Below are positions 8,792-18,031 of a stretch of 64,000 nucleotides of DNA, one piece after another (the first letter of the stretch is position 1; each line of letters begins with the position of its first letter). This stretch comes from CAXMRP01 sp965216515. GTDB lineage: Bacteria; Pseudomonadota; Alphaproteobacteria; Rhizobiales; Afifellaceae. The stretch is from assembly GCA_965216515.1 (NCBI GenBank), contig OZ244173.1:310001-374000 (forward strand). The letters run 5' to 3'. Below the pieces are notes generated by a model. It was not told where the DNA came from. It saw only the letters and a program-made list of their open reading frames with translations, and made no database searches. Both the position numbers and the translations under genes were made by a program.

Positions 8792-10179
8792 CGGCAACGC
8801 CACCGATCACGCGCTTTGCGCCTTCGCCGACGGGCGAGATCCACGTCGGCAATGCCCGCACGGCACTTTACAACTGGTTTTTTGCAAGGAATGCCGGCGG
8901 CTCATTCGTGTTGAGGTTTGATGACACGGATCCGGAACGCTCCACGGCGGCCTTTGCCGCTCAGATTGCCGAAGACCTCGCCTGGCTCGGCATCGTGCCC
9001 GATCGTGAGGAACGGCAGTCCGCCCGCGCCGGGAGGCATGATGCGGCGGCTGCGAAGCTGAAGGATGCCGGACTTCTCTACCCCTGCTACGAAACCTCCG
9101 AAGAGCTTGATCGCCAGCGCGCCCGCCAGCGCGCCCGTGGCCGGCCGCCCGTATATGACCGCCGGGCCCTGAAACAGAACGAACAGGAGCGGGCCGAGCT
9201 GGAATCGGAGGGGCGGAAACCGCATTGGCGCTATCTGCTGCCCAACCATGATGGCGATCCCTTCGCACCCACCCGCACGGACAGGCAATGGGATGATTTG
9301 TTTCGCGGACCCCAGCACATTGACCTTTCTTCGATGTCCGATCCCGTGCTGATCCGGCAGGACGGCAGCTATCTGTACACCCTGCCTTCGATTGTGGATG
9401 ACATTGATCTGGGGATTACACATGTCATTCGCGGTGACGATCATGTCACCAATACCGGTGCGCAAATTGCCCTGTTCGAATCGCTCGGTGCCTCCCCACC
9501 GCGTTTCGGCCACCACAATCTGCTTCAGGACGAGGCCGGCGAAGGTCTGTCGAAACGCAAACGCGCGCTGTCTGTCCGGGCACTGCGCGAAGCCGGCTAC
9601 GAAAGCCTGGCTGTTGCCACGCTGGCAACCTTGATCGGCACTGCCCAGGCGCCACGCCCGGTGCAGGACATGGCGGAATTGCAAACGCTGTTTGATCCGA
9701 CCGCGGTCGGCAGGGCGCCGGCCCGGTTTGCGGCGACGGAACTGGCCCATCTCAACACGCGCATCCTGGCGCAGACGCGCTACAGCGACATCGCCGCCCG
9801 GCTGGGCGACATGGATATCGGTGGCGGCGAAGCCTTCTGGCTGGCCGTCCGGCCCAACATCGAACGCCTTGCCGATACGAAAAGGTGGTGGGCGGTCGTT
9901 GCCGGACCGGTGACCCCCGACATCGACCCGGAAGACGCCGACTTCCTGCGCACCGCGGCAAGCCTGTTGCCGGACGGTGATCCGGACGAGAACACATGGA
10001 AGGAATGGACGACCGCGATACGCGAGGCGACCGGCCGCCGCGGCAAGGCGCTGTTTTCGCCATTGCGGCAGGCACTGACCGGCCTCAGTTCGGGACCGGA
10101 ACTAGCAGCACTTCTTCCCTTGATTGGGCGCCCCAATATTCTGGCCCGACTGTCCGCACGCGGCCCGACTGGGCCGTGA
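8788..10179 (+). CDS. gltX: Glutamyl-tRNA synthetase, second-copy type
   Basis: A class I aminoacyl-tRNA synthetase of 463 residues. The HIGH-equivalent is HVGN in SPTGEIHVGN (residues 12-21) and the KMSKS-equivalent is LSKRK near residue 255. Many alphaproteobacteria carry two GltX paralogues and lack GlnRS. The divergent middle and C-terminal parts here suggest the shorter, second form, but I cannot tell whether it charges tRNA-Glu, tRNA-Gln or both. The gene overlaps nadE by four bases (ATGA). Its last 95 bases overlap the end of the DUF2865 gene on the opposite strand. Confidence 0.93.
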   Translation: MTATPPITRFAPSPTGEIHVGNARTALYNWFFARNAGGSFVLRFDDTDPERSTAAFAAQIAEDLAWLGIVPDREERQSARAGRHDAAAAKLKDAGLLYPCYETSEELDRQRARQRARGRPPVYDRRALKQNEQERAELESEGRKPHWRYLLPNHDGDPFAPTRTDRQWDDLFRGPQHIDLSSMSDPVLIRQDGSYLYTLPSIVDDIDLGITHVIRGDDHVTNTGAQIALFESLGASPPRFGHHNLLQDEAGEGLSKRKRALSVRALREAGYESLAVATLATLIGTAQAPRPVQDMAELQTLFDPTAVGRAPARFAATELAHLNTRILAQTRYSDIAARLGDMDIGGGEAFWLAVRPNIERLADTKRWWAVVAGPVTPDIDPEDADFLRTAASLLPDGDPDENTWKEWTTAIREATGRRGKALFSPLRQALTGLSSGPELAALLPLIGRPNILARLSARGPTGP

Positions 10180-11185
10180 GCGTGTCATTGGTTGCCACTG
10201 CCCGCGGCACGAATCTGCCGAAGCGATTGAGGACGGTTTCCGGATCGGCGGCCAGTCCGGGGCGCGACAGGGGAACAGGAATCCGCGTTTGCCGTGCGGC
10301 CGGTCGTGCCTGCGTGGCCAGGTCCGTGTAGCGCAACGCAGGCCCGATCCGGCACGAGCAGGTCTTGTCGTAGACTTCCCTGTATCGAAACGCATTGGGA
10401 AGATCGCCATAGGCCTCGCCGGCAAGCGAAATCATACTCTCCGATTCGCCGCTGGTGTTGTGATAGAACAGGTCGACCTCGGCGCCCGGGCACATGTTTT
10501 CGCACATCGCCTCGTCGGCAGGAAACCGCCGCCGACTGGTCGAAAAACTGATCGGGAAATAGTATCCGTCACATGTCCGCACGCACAAGGTGCGATACCG
10601 TCCGCTGTTCGGCAGCACCTCACCCACGAAGATATCGTCGCCGCGCAGCCAGGCGAACCGTCCGGCAAGAGTGCAACGTTTTTGGCGCATGAGTTCGCGG
10701 ATGCGGGCGATCTGGGCACGATTTGCACCGCCACTGCCGCCGCGCTTCGCCCGGTCGCGCTTCTGTCGCAGTGCCGCGAGATTTGCCTTCATCTTGCGGA
10801 TTTTGGGCACCAGGGATTTGCATTCCGGCTGCGGTTTGCGCCGGAAAAACAGAAAGCCCCGGCCCGAGCAGCTTGCCCGCCGCGCCTGGCCCTCTGCGCG
10901 CGCCAGAACACGGGTCTGTTCGCGGATCGCCCGGTCGTAGCGCGCCGCCTCCGGCGAGGTGCCGCCGCCGCCCAGGCGCGCCAGCGTGTTTGTCAGGTCA
11001 CGGCAGGATTGCGCAAAGGAAACGTCGCTGGCCGCCGTCAGGGACGCGATCAGCAATACGCCTGCCAGGATCGGTACTCGGTGCCGCAATTCATTCTCCG
11101 GCTTATGCCGTTTCGGATCGAACTTCGCCGCCCCGCCCCCCGCGCCAGCGCCGATCCGATTCAATTGACGATTCAATGGTATCAC
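10085..11185 (-). CDS. DUF2865 family exported protein
   Basis: A 366-residue protein of unknown function from a family I know mainly from Hyphomicrobiales. A hydrophobic signal sequence lies at residues 37-60 (VPILAGVLLIASL to SFAQ), unusually far from the annotated start. A shorter start inside the first 35 residues is therefore possible, although I see no better codon with a ribosome binding site. The middle is lysine- and arginine-rich and likely coiled-coil (about 80-170). The family core follows, with several cysteines (LCVRTCDGYYFPISFS, ENMCPGAEVDLFYH). The C-terminal 95 bases overlap the end of gltX tail to tail. Confidence 0.8.
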   Translation of the reverse strand: MIPLNRQLNRIGAGAGGGAAKFDPKRHKPENELRHRVPILAGVLLIASLTAASDVSFAQSCRDLTNTLARLGGGGTSPEAARYDRAIREQTRVLARAEGQARRASCSGRGFLFFRRKPQPECKSLVPKIRKMKANLAALRQKRDRAKRGGSGGANRAQIARIRELMRQKRCTLAGRFAWLRGDDIFVGEVLPNSGRYRTLCVRTCDGYYFPISFSTSRRRFPADEAMCENMCPGAEVDLFYHNTSGESESMISLAGEAYGDLPNAFRYREVYDKTCSCRIGPALRYTDLATQARPAARQTRIPVPLSRPGLAADPETVLNRFGRFVPRAVATNDTLTAQSGRVRTVGPEYWGAQSREEVLLVPVPN

Positions 11186-11414
11186 AACGCACTATCCCGA
11201 CCCAATCGATCATGCCAGCCGGCCGAAATCGCCGATTTTCCGTTGCCGATACCGGGACGGCCAATGCTTGTCCGCGGCCCGGGCGCCACAGCGAACGGAC
11301 GGTTTACGGTTCGGTAGCGAATTTCAGGAACCATTCAACGGATCGGCGTGTCGGTCCCGATGTGGCCGACCAGTTCGACTTACCAGCCGAATTTCGCCAT
11401 TTTGAGGCAGGGCA

Positions 11415-11822
11415 ATGCAGGATCTGTTGGATTGGTGCGAGGATATTTTCGACGATGGCCCGCTGCGTCTTTTAATGCGCGTGGTGCTCGTCCTGTTCGG
11501 CCTTGCGGCAATTGTTCACGTCCTGAGCATGTTGAGTCTGACCGGGTACCGGTGGAGTGACGCGGGGCTGTTTCCGCGAATTTGCGACATTGCCTTTTCC
11601 GCGCTGTTCCTGATCGCCGTCGCTGCCATTGTCATGCGCAATGCGTGGGCAGTTCCGATCTGGATTGTGATCGCGCTGGCGCAGATCGGCCTGTTTGCCG
11701 CATTGCCCGAAAAATTCGCCGGCGCGACGTCGGAGATGATGGCACCGCAGACGATGATCTACACGCATGCAGCCCTGTTCGTTGCCTTCGTGTCGCTGCT
11801 GATCGCCCGCCGGTTCCGTTGA
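11415..11822 (+). CDS. Small multi-pass membrane protein (DUF6163-like)
   Basis: A 135-residue protein with four hydrophobic helices, at about residues 18-42, 55-75, 78-97 and 112-130. The general layout resembles DUF6163 proteins of Hyphomicrobiales, but I am not certain of that assignment. The start is preceded by the purine-rich GAGGCAGGGCA. It lies 140 bp before creA on the same strand. No catalytic or transport motif is visible, so its role is unknown. Confidence 0.72.
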   Translation: MQDLLDWCEDIFDDGPLRLLMRVVLVLFGLAAIVHVLSMLSLTGYRWSDAGLFPRICDIAFSALFLIAVAAIVMRNAWAVPIWIVIALAQIGLFAALPEKFAGATSEMMAPQTMIYTHAALFVAFVSLLIARRFR

Positions 11823-11962
11823 ACGCCGGCACCGCCGCAAGCAGGTATCCGATTTCCGCCTGGCAGCGGCGCTTGCCCCGCTTTTCCCGGCGCACCCGAT
11901 CCCTATATGGACAACAGCCGTCAGCATTCCGATGGCCGCTTAAGCCATAACCGGAGACCACC

Positions 11963-12475
11963 ATGCCCGTCCTTCGTCTTGTCCTTGTCCTGATCGTGTT
12001 TGCTGCCGCGCCGCTGACGGCGGCAACGGCTCAGGAACCGGACCTGATTTTTCGCAAGTCGACCGTCTTCAAGCTTTTGACCCCGGATCACAAGCTTGCC
12101 ACCTACGCGATCGACGATCCGTTGATCGAAGGTGTCGCCTGCCACTACACCGTTCCGGAGAAAGGTGGTGTATCCGGCATGCTCGGCGTGGCCGAGCAGG
12201 TCTCCGACATTTCGCTTGCCTGCCGACAGGTCGGGCCGGTCGCGTTCAAGGCGACATTTGAACAGGGTGATGATGTCTTTCGCCAGCGCCGGTCGATCCT
12301 GTTCAAGAAGATGCAGATCGTGCGGGGCTGCGACGTCAAGCGCAATGTACTGGTTTATGTCGTCTATTCCGACAAGCTCATCGAAGGCTCGCCGAAAAAT
12401 TCCACGTCCACGGTGCCGATCATGCCATGGGGTGACAAGCCGGCGCCGGCATGTGCCGACTGGCTGAAGGAGTGA
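11963..12475 (+). CDS. creA: CreA family periplasmic protein
   Basis: A 170-residue exported protein. Residues 1-23 form a signal peptide (MPVLRLVLVL to ATAQ). The mature part matches the CreA family, with the conserved segments DDPLIEGVACHYT, SDISLACRQVGP and FKKMQIVRGCD; the cysteines in these segments probably form disulfides. The family's function is unknown. The ATG has GGAG six bases upstream. Its stop lies 25 bp from the convergent end of the malic enzyme gene. Confidence 0.9.
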   Translation: MPVLRLVLVLIVFAAAPLTAATAQEPDLIFRKSTVFKLLTPDHKLATYAIDDPLIEGVACHYTVPEKGGVSGMLGVAEQVSDISLACRQVGPVAFKATFEQGDDVFRQRRSILFKKMQIVRGCDVKRNVLVYVVYSDKLIEGSPKNSTSTVPIMPWGDKPAPACADWLKE

Positions 12476-12499
12476 GAGACCCGCGCGGGAGCCCGCCGG

Positions 12500-14800
12500 T
12501 TACCCCGCTTTTTCCCCCGCTTCCACTGCCGCCAGCGCGGTCATGTTGACGACACCCCGCGAAGTAACGGAAGGGGTGAGAATATGAACCGGCGCCGCCG
12601 TGCCCAAGAGGATCGGACCGACATGCAACGCGTCGGTCATGACCTTGATCAGGTTGAGCGCGATATTGGACGCGTCAAGATTTGGAAAGACCAGGAGATT
12701 GGCTTCGCCCGTTAGCCGGCTTGTCGGCATGACGCGCTCGCGCAACGCCTCCGACAGCGCGGAATCGCCATGCATTTCACCATCGACCTCCAGATCGGGC
12801 GCGAGTTCCCACAACAGTTCGGTTGCCTTGCGCATCTTGAGCGCACTCGGCGTTTCCTGTGAGCCGAAATTGGAATACGACAACAGCGCTGCCTTGGGCG
12901 TGATCCCGAACCGCGCAATATGGCTCGCCGCCAACAGGGTCATTTCGGCGATTTCCTCAGCGCCGGGATCGTGCGTGACATAGGTGTCGGTCAGGAATAC
13001 CGCGCCATATGTCGAGATCAGCAGACTGAGGGTCGACAGGTCCCGCACGCCGTCATCCACGCCGATGATACCTCTGATGTCCCGAAGTTGCTTCTGGAAT
13101 CGGCCTTCCAGGCCGCACAGCAGCGCGTCCGCTTCGCCGCGATGGACGGCCAGTGCCCCGATCACCGCTTGATTGGTGCGAACGATCGTTCGCGCCGCCT
13201 CCGGGGGAATGCCCCGCCTGCCGACCAGTGCCAGATAGCTGTCGACATACGCGCGGTAGCGCGGATCATCCTCTGGATTGATAATCTCGAAATCGGTGCC
13301 AGGCCGGATCGCCAGTCCATGGCGGGCAATGCGGTTCTCGATCACCTGCGGACGTCCGACCAGAATCGGCACCGCCAGCCCTTCTTCCAGAACCACCTGG
13401 GTTGCGCGCAACACCCGCTCATCTTCGCCGTCTGAATAGATGACCCGCCGTCCGGTACCCATGCAGGAAGCGAAGATCGGTTTCATGATCAGCCCTGAGC
13501 GGAAGACAAACCGCGTCAGCCGGTCGTCATAGGCGGAAAAATCCTCGATCGGCCGCGTCGCCACGCCGCTGTCCATGGCCGCCCTGGCGACGGCCGGCGC
13601 AATCCGCAGGATCAGCCGCTGGTCGAACGGCGAGGGGATCAGATAGTCCGGCCCGAAATTGGAAAGGTCGCCGCCATAGGCTTTGGCGGCCACGTCCGAA
13701 GGCGCCTCGCGGGTGAGATCGGCTATGGCCCTGACCGCGGCGAGTTTCATGTCCTCGTTGATGTCCGAAGCACCCACATCCAGCGCGCCGCGGAAGATAT
13801 AGGGAAAACACAGGACATTGTTGACCTGGTTGGGATAGTCCGACCGGCCGGTGCAGATCATCGCATCGGGGCGGACCGCCAGCGCGTCCTCGGGCAGAAT
13901 TTCCGGGTTCGGGTTGGCAAGCGCCAGGATCAGCGGTTTGTCCGCCATCGCCGTGACCATATCCGCCTTCAGGACACCACCCGCCGAAAGGCCGACAAAG
14001 ACGTCGGCGCCGCCGATCACATCGGCCAGCGTGCGGGCATCGGTTTTCTGCGCAAAGGCGGCTTTCCACTCGTCCATACCCGCTTCGCGGTCCTCATGGA
14101 CAACACCATCGATGTCGGTGACCCAGATATTCTCCCGTTTTGCACCAAGCAGAAGCAGCAGGTTGAGGCAGGCAAGCGCCGCCGCGCCGGCGCCGGAGGT
14201 GACGATCTTCGCTTCGGCGATCGGTTTTCCGGCCAGTTCCAGCCCGTTGACGACCGCCGCCCCGACGATGATCGCGGTGCCGTGCTGATCGTCGTGAAAC
14301 ACCGGAATCGACATCCGCGCCCGCAGTGCCGCTTCGATCTGGAAACACTCCGGCCCCTTGATGTCCTCAAGGTTGATGCCGCCGAATGTCGGCTCCAGCG
14401 CGGCGACGACATCGACAAAGCGGTCGATGTCTGTCTCGTCGACCTCGATGTCGAAGACGTCGATGCCGGCGAATTTTTTAAACAGGACCGCCTTGCCCTC
14501 CATGACCGGTTTGGAGGCGAGCGGCCCGATCGGCCCCAGGCCCAGCACAGCCGTGCCGTTGGAGATGACGGCAACCAGATTGCCGCGAGAGGTGTAGTCC
14601 GATGCCGTTGCCGGATCGTCGGCGATGGCCAGACATGGCGCCGCCACCCCCGGCGAATAGGCAAGCGCCAGGTCGCGCTGGTTGCCGAGCGGCTTGGTCG
14701 CCTGGATCTCCAGCTTTCCCGCGCGTGGATGGCGATGGAAAAACAAGGCCTGTTCATTGAGGTCGCCCGTCTGGGGACGGGGCGGATGGGATTGGGACAT
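12500..14800 (-). CDS. maeB: NADP-dependent malic enzyme with phosphotransacetylase-like domain
   Basis: A 766-residue MaeB-type enzyme that converts malate to pyruvate and CO2, making NADPH. The N-terminal malic domain begins with ALFFHRHPRAGKLEI and AYSPGVAAPC. The NAD(P)-binding part follows (DDQHGTAIIVGAAVVNGLEL, then TSGAGAAALA). The C-terminal half, from about residue 430, is the phosphotransacetylase-like domain that in other MaeB proteins is regulatory and binds acetyl-CoA. The frame extends to a TTG at 14845, but the ATG at 14800 begins the family's normal MSQSH-like N-terminus, so I use it. Confidence 0.94.
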   Translation of the reverse strand: MSQSHPPRPQTGDLNEQALFFHRHPRAGKLEIQATKPLGNQRDLALAYSPGVAAPCLAIADDPATASDYTSRGNLVAVISNGTAVLGLGPIGPLASKPVMEGKAVLFKKFAGIDVFDIEVDETDIDRFVDVVAALEPTFGGINLEDIKGPECFQIEAALRARMSIPVFHDDQHGTAIIVGAAVVNGLELAGKPIAEAKIVTSGAGAAALACLNLLLLLGAKRENIWVTDIDGVVHEDREAGMDEWKAAFAQKTDARTLADVIGGADVFVGLSAGGVLKADMVTAMADKPLILALANPNPEILPEDALAVRPDAMICTGRSDYPNQVNNVLCFPYIFRGALDVGASDINEDMKLAAVRAIADLTREAPSDVAAKAYGGDLSNFGPDYLIPSPFDQRLILRIAPAVARAAMDSGVATRPIEDFSAYDDRLTRFVFRSGLIMKPIFASCMGTGRRVIYSDGEDERVLRATQVVLEEGLAVPILVGRPQVIENRIARHGLAIRPGTDFEIINPEDDPRYRAYVDSYLALVGRRGIPPEAARTIVRTNQAVIGALAVHRGEADALLCGLEGRFQKQLRDIRGIIGVDDGVRDLSTLSLLISTYGAVFLTDTYVTHDPGAEEIAEMTLLAASHIARFGITPKAALLSYSNFGSQETPSALKMRKATELLWELAPDLEVDGEMHGDSALSEALRERVMPTSRLTGEANLLVFPNLDASNIALNLIKVMTDALHVGPILLGTAAPVHILTPSVTSRGVVNMTALAAVEAGEKAG

Positions 14801-14874
14801 GGCAGCCTGCGCTAGTGGATCAGCGGAAAGACTAGCAGACCGCAAGCCGGGGGAAACCGGCTTTTAACGCGTGC

Positions 14875-15012
14875 TCACCGGTAAAATGCCGTCCCCATGA
14901 ACGCGCCGGACCCGTGGCCGAGCCGCTCGGCGCGTGACGGTACGTCCCGGGCGGTCACCGCCGAAGCGAAGACAAGCGCAGCCAACGCGCCGAAATAGAG
15001 AATACGAAACAT
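14875..15012 (-). CDS. Possible 45-residue secreted peptide
   Basis: A short open frame between maeB and the ceramidase gene. Residues 1-21 look like a signal peptide: a basic start MFR, a hydrophobic core LYFGALAALVFASAV, and a TAR cut region. A 24-residue basic and glycine-rich tail follows, ending in GTAFYR. Upstream is GGGG at about 6 bases, a weak ribosome binding site. Codon use (GCG, CTT, GTC, CGG) suits the genome. I do not recognise it. It could be a real small exported protein or chance. Confidence 0.4.
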   Translation of the reverse strand: MFRILYFGALAALVFASAVTARDVPSRAERLGHGSGAFMGTAFYR

Positions 15013-15113
15013 GGCAATCCCCAACGCAATACACACCCCACCCGGTGCGCCATATGTGCCGGCGTGCCGTTGAACCCGCCGTGAAAGGTCCGTTCAACCG
15101 CGGTTCAAAAGGG

Positions 15114-15752
15114 TTAACGAATTCTGATCGTGCCGATAAGCAGAATGCCAAGCACGACGGCATTGAGAATGTGCCAGATCGAATGGGTGCCGGTCGGCAA
15201 CGCATCGCACACCGGAATATCGAGCGTGCGAAAGGTTAGCGACACGGCAAAGACCGCCGCCGCAGCCAGGAGTGTCCGGCCGAACCCATGGTGGCGCGCA
15301 TTGAGATAGGCACCGACACCGGCCATGGCGACAAGCGCCGGCGCATAACCCGCCGACCCCCCCAGCAGCGGTCGCGACAGGCCTTCCAGAACAAAGCTTG
15401 CGATAAGGAACACCGCCAGGCTGAGCGCCGTTCCCCACCGGCCGAGGCCGACGAAGCGGTGAAACACCAGCGCGAACATGGCGTAGATAAACACCGTGAT
15501 CGGCAGAACATCGGCCAGCATCGACCAGCGGTTGGCGAAGGTATGGAAGAGAAAGGAGCCGACGCCGATGATCGCGACCAGGACGATGAGCCCCAGCACG
15601 GTTCGATCGTTTGCGTCAGCCCTGCGCCACGTGGCGTAGGCGCAAATAGCCGCAATCAGGAAAGCGGTGTTGGAGACCGCGTTGAACGGCTCGGCCCAGA
15701 AGGCTGCGCCGGTGCGCTCGCAATAAATGTCGACGGGTTGCGTCCAGTCCAT
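15114..15752 (-). CDS. Alkaline ceramidase family membrane protein
   Basis: A 212-residue, seven-helix-type integral membrane protein of the CREST/alkaline ceramidase family, whose eukaryotic members hydrolyse ceramides. The active-site pattern known from human ACER3 (Ser-x3-His, Asp 11 residues later, and HxxxH near the C-terminus) is complete here: S66 and H70 in GSFLFH, D81 in LADVLP, and H190 and H194 in HSIWH. An acidic N-terminal segment, with CERTG and AEPFNAVSN, resembles the calcium site. Hydrophobic segments fill the rest. I chose the ATG at 15752 because family members begin MDW; an alternative ATG is at 15803. The real substrate in a bacterium is unknown. Confidence 0.85.
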   Translation of the reverse strand: MDWTQPVDIYCERTGAAFWAEPFNAVSNTAFLIAAICAYATWRRADANDRTVLGLIVLVAIIGVGSFLFHTFANRWSMLADVLPITVFIYAMFALVFHRFVGLGRWGTALSLAVFLIASFVLEGLSRPLLGGSAGYAPALVAMAGVGAYLNARHHGFGRTLLAAAAVFAVSLTFRTLDIPVCDALPTGTHSIWHILNAVVLGILLIGTIRIR

Positions 15753-15992
15753 ACCGGAGGTTAGCCGATGTCGGTCCCGCGGCAAGGTCTGTCCGGTCAC
15801 CATTTTCAGGCACCGCCCTTGACCTTTTCAGGCGCTGGCGCGATAAGCGCCGCCATGAACGGCATCGCGCGCCCTTCACGGGCCATTTGCATTTGCGGGA
15901 TTATTATCAGCTAGCGGACAATCGCTGGCCCGGCCGTTCTCGTCCTTATGAAATTTGCGAACGAACGTCCCCGCCAGCGGCGAGGGATGGTC

Positions 15993-17543
15993 ATGGACGG
16001 ATTTCAGGGCTTGCGGCTCCACAATACGCTGACCCGGCAAAAGGAGGACTTTGTCCCCATCGATGCGGGGAATGTCCGCATGTATGTCTGCGGGCCGACG
16101 GTCTACGACTATGCCCATATCGGCAATGCCCGCCCGGTCATCGTCTTCGATGTCCTGTTCCGGCTGCTGCGGCATCTGTATGGCGCCGACCATGTCACCT
16201 ACGTCCGCAACATCACCGACGTCGACGACAAGATCAACGCGCGCGCGCTGCGCGACCACGGCGATGCGATCGCGGACGGCGGCCTGACGCTGAACGAGGC
16301 GATCCGGCGGGTCACCGAGACGACCGCCCGCCAGTTCCACAAGGACGTCGCCGCGCTCGGCTGCCTGCCGCCGACATTTGAGCCGCGGGCGACCGATTTT
16401 GTCTTGCCGCGCGATGACGGCAAGACCGACATGGTGGGCTTGATTCAAATTCTCATCGAACGCGGCAAAGCCTATGTGGCGGAAGGTGAATCGGGCGCCG
16501 AAGTGTTGTTCGATACGGCCGCCATGGCCGACTATGGCGCGCTGTCGAAGCGGCGGCTGGAAGACCAGCAGGCCGGCGCCCGGGTAGCGGTGGAGGCCCA
16601 CAAGCGCAATCCCGCCGATTTCGTGCTGTGGAAGGAATCCGGCCCCGACGAACCAGGCTGGGAGGCCGAGTTCGCCGGCCGGACCGTGCGCGGGCGGCCG
16701 GGCTGGCACATCGAATGCTCCGCCATGAGCGCGGCCTATCTGGGCGAGACCTTCGACATCCACGGCGGCGGGTTGGACCTGATCTTCCCCCACCACGAAA
16801 ACGAGATCGCCCAATCGCGCTGCGCCTTCGGCACCGACGTCATGGCCAATGTCTGGATGCACAACGGCTATCTGGAGGTGGAGGGCCGCAAGATGGCCAA
16901 GTCGGAGGGCAATTTCGTCACGATCCGGGATTTGTTGGAGACCAGTACATTCGGAGGTCTGAAATGGCCCGGCGAGGTACTGCGGTTTGCCATGTTGATG
17001 ACCCACTACCGCCAGCCAATCGATTTCAGTCTGCGCGCTCTTGAGCTTGCCGACTTGGCATTGCGCAGCTTTTCAGTCGTCGCGCACTCTACTGATGGCG
17101 AAGCCGTCAGCCCCAAATTCATCGAGCCGATGCTTGATGATTTGAATACGCCTAGTGCGATTGCCGAGTTGCACAGTCTCCAAAGGCAGGCGCAGGATCG
17201 CCAAAGAAAGATGATTGGAAAAATGTCATCTCCCGGCGCGAATCTGTCTGATTCGGATCTCCTGCCAGCCCGGCAATTGACAGCCGGCTTGGCGATGTTG
17301 GGAATTGACATCACCGCGTATGATCCGCGTTGGGTCGAAACCCAGACAGCCGCGAATTTATCTGACCGGCGGAAATTCAGCATCGATGCACTTATTTCCG
17401 CCCGCGCCGCCGCTCGCGCCGAAAAGGACTGGGCGGAGGCCGACCGCATCCGCGACGAACTCGCGGCGATGGGGATTGCGCTGAAGGACACCAGAAATCC
17501 CCAGACCGGCGAGACGGAAACCACATGGGAGGTCAGGCGATGA
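15993..17543 (+). CDS. cysS: Cysteinyl-tRNA synthetase
   Basis: A class I aminoacyl-tRNA synthetase of 516 residues, slightly long for the family. The zinc cysteine and HIGH motif are in YVCGPTVYDYAHIGNAR (C33, HIGN 42-45). The distal zinc region ECSAMS and FPHHENE is present, and the KMSKS-equivalent is KMAKS near residue 300. The ATG at 15993 has GAGGG upstream; ATGs at 15948 and 15987 are alternatives. From about 16930 to 17400 the codon use shifts to AT-rich codons (TTA, TCT, AGA, CCT) that are rare in the flanking parts, suggesting a mosaic gene. Its stop overlaps the start of the following GFA gene (ATGA). Confidence 0.95.
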   Translation: MDGFQGLRLHNTLTRQKEDFVPIDAGNVRMYVCGPTVYDYAHIGNARPVIVFDVLFRLLRHLYGADHVTYVRNITDVDDKINARALRDHGDAIADGGLTLNEAIRRVTETTARQFHKDVAALGCLPPTFEPRATDFVLPRDDGKTDMVGLIQILIERGKAYVAEGESGAEVLFDTAAMADYGALSKRRLEDQQAGARVAVEAHKRNPADFVLWKESGPDEPGWEAEFAGRTVRGRPGWHIECSAMSAAYLGETFDIHGGGLDLIFPHHENEIAQSRCAFGTDVMANVWMHNGYLEVEGRKMAKSEGNFVTIRDLLETSTFGGLKWPGEVLRFAMLMTHYRQPIDFSLRALELADLALRSFSVVAHSTDGEAVSPKFIEPMLDDLNTPSAIAELHSLQRQAQDRQRKMIGKMSSPGANLSDSDLLPARQLTAGLAMLGIDITAYDPRWVETQTAANLSDRRKFSIDALISARAAARAEKDWAEADRIRDELAAMGIALKDTRNPQTGETETTWEVRR

Positions 17544-18031
17544 GTGCTGCAAACCCGTCCGCCAAGGGTCTTTCCGGCGGCTGCCAGTGCGGTGCGGTGC
17601 GGTTCCGCGCATTCGAGCCGGGACGGCCGTCGGTCTGTCATTGCCGCATGTGTCAGAAGGCCTTCGGCGGCTTCTTCGGGCCGCTGGTCAGCGCACCGGA
17701 TGCCATCTGGACCCGTGGCGCGCCGAAATGGTTTGCCAGTTCCTCCGGTGCCCGGCGCGGCTTTTGCCAAAATTGCGGCACGCCGCTGGCCTATGAAACC
17801 AAATACGGGCTGGAACTGGCCATCGGCGCATTCGACGATCCGCAGGCCGTGGCGCCGGCGGTCCAGGTTAATGCCCGTGACAAGCTGGCCCTCTATGACG
17901 GGCTGAGCACGCTGCCGGTCCACGTCTCAGAGCCCGACGGCGAGTGGGAGCGCTTCATGGCCGGGCTGGCGAATTACCAGCATCCCGACCACGACACCGA
18001 TGATTGGACGCCGCATGGAGCGGACCGATGA
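17540..18031 (+). CDS. GFA family zinc protein
   Basis: A 163-residue Mss4-fold protein. The zinc cysteines are C15 and C17 (CQC), C33, C35 and C38 (CHCRMC), and C76 and C79 (CQNC). It is clearly a paralogue of the one at 6537, but with a longer acidic and histidine-containing tail. It overlaps cysS by four bases at its start. Its TGA overlaps the ATG of the first repeat copy at 18028 in the same way. cysS, this gene and cimA therefore look like one translationally coupled operon, or were before the repeat arose. Biochemical function is unknown. Confidence 0.88.
   Translation: MSAANPSAKGLSGGCQCGAVRFRAFEPGRPSVCHCRMCQKAFGGFFGPLVSAPDAIWTRGAPKWFASSSGARRGFCQNCGTPLAYETKYGLELAIGAFDDPQAVAPAVQVNARDKLALYDGLSTLPVHVSEPDGEWERFMAGLANYQHPDHDTDDWTPHGADR

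Noticed and set aside
7082..8803. A 573-codon minus-strand frame
   Set aside because: It is antisense to nadE, which has complete catalytic motifs.
15060..15110. Inverted repeat GTTGAAC/GTTCAAC after the ceramidase gene
   Set aside because: The stem is 7 bp with a 16-base loop and no T-run; too weak to call a terminator.
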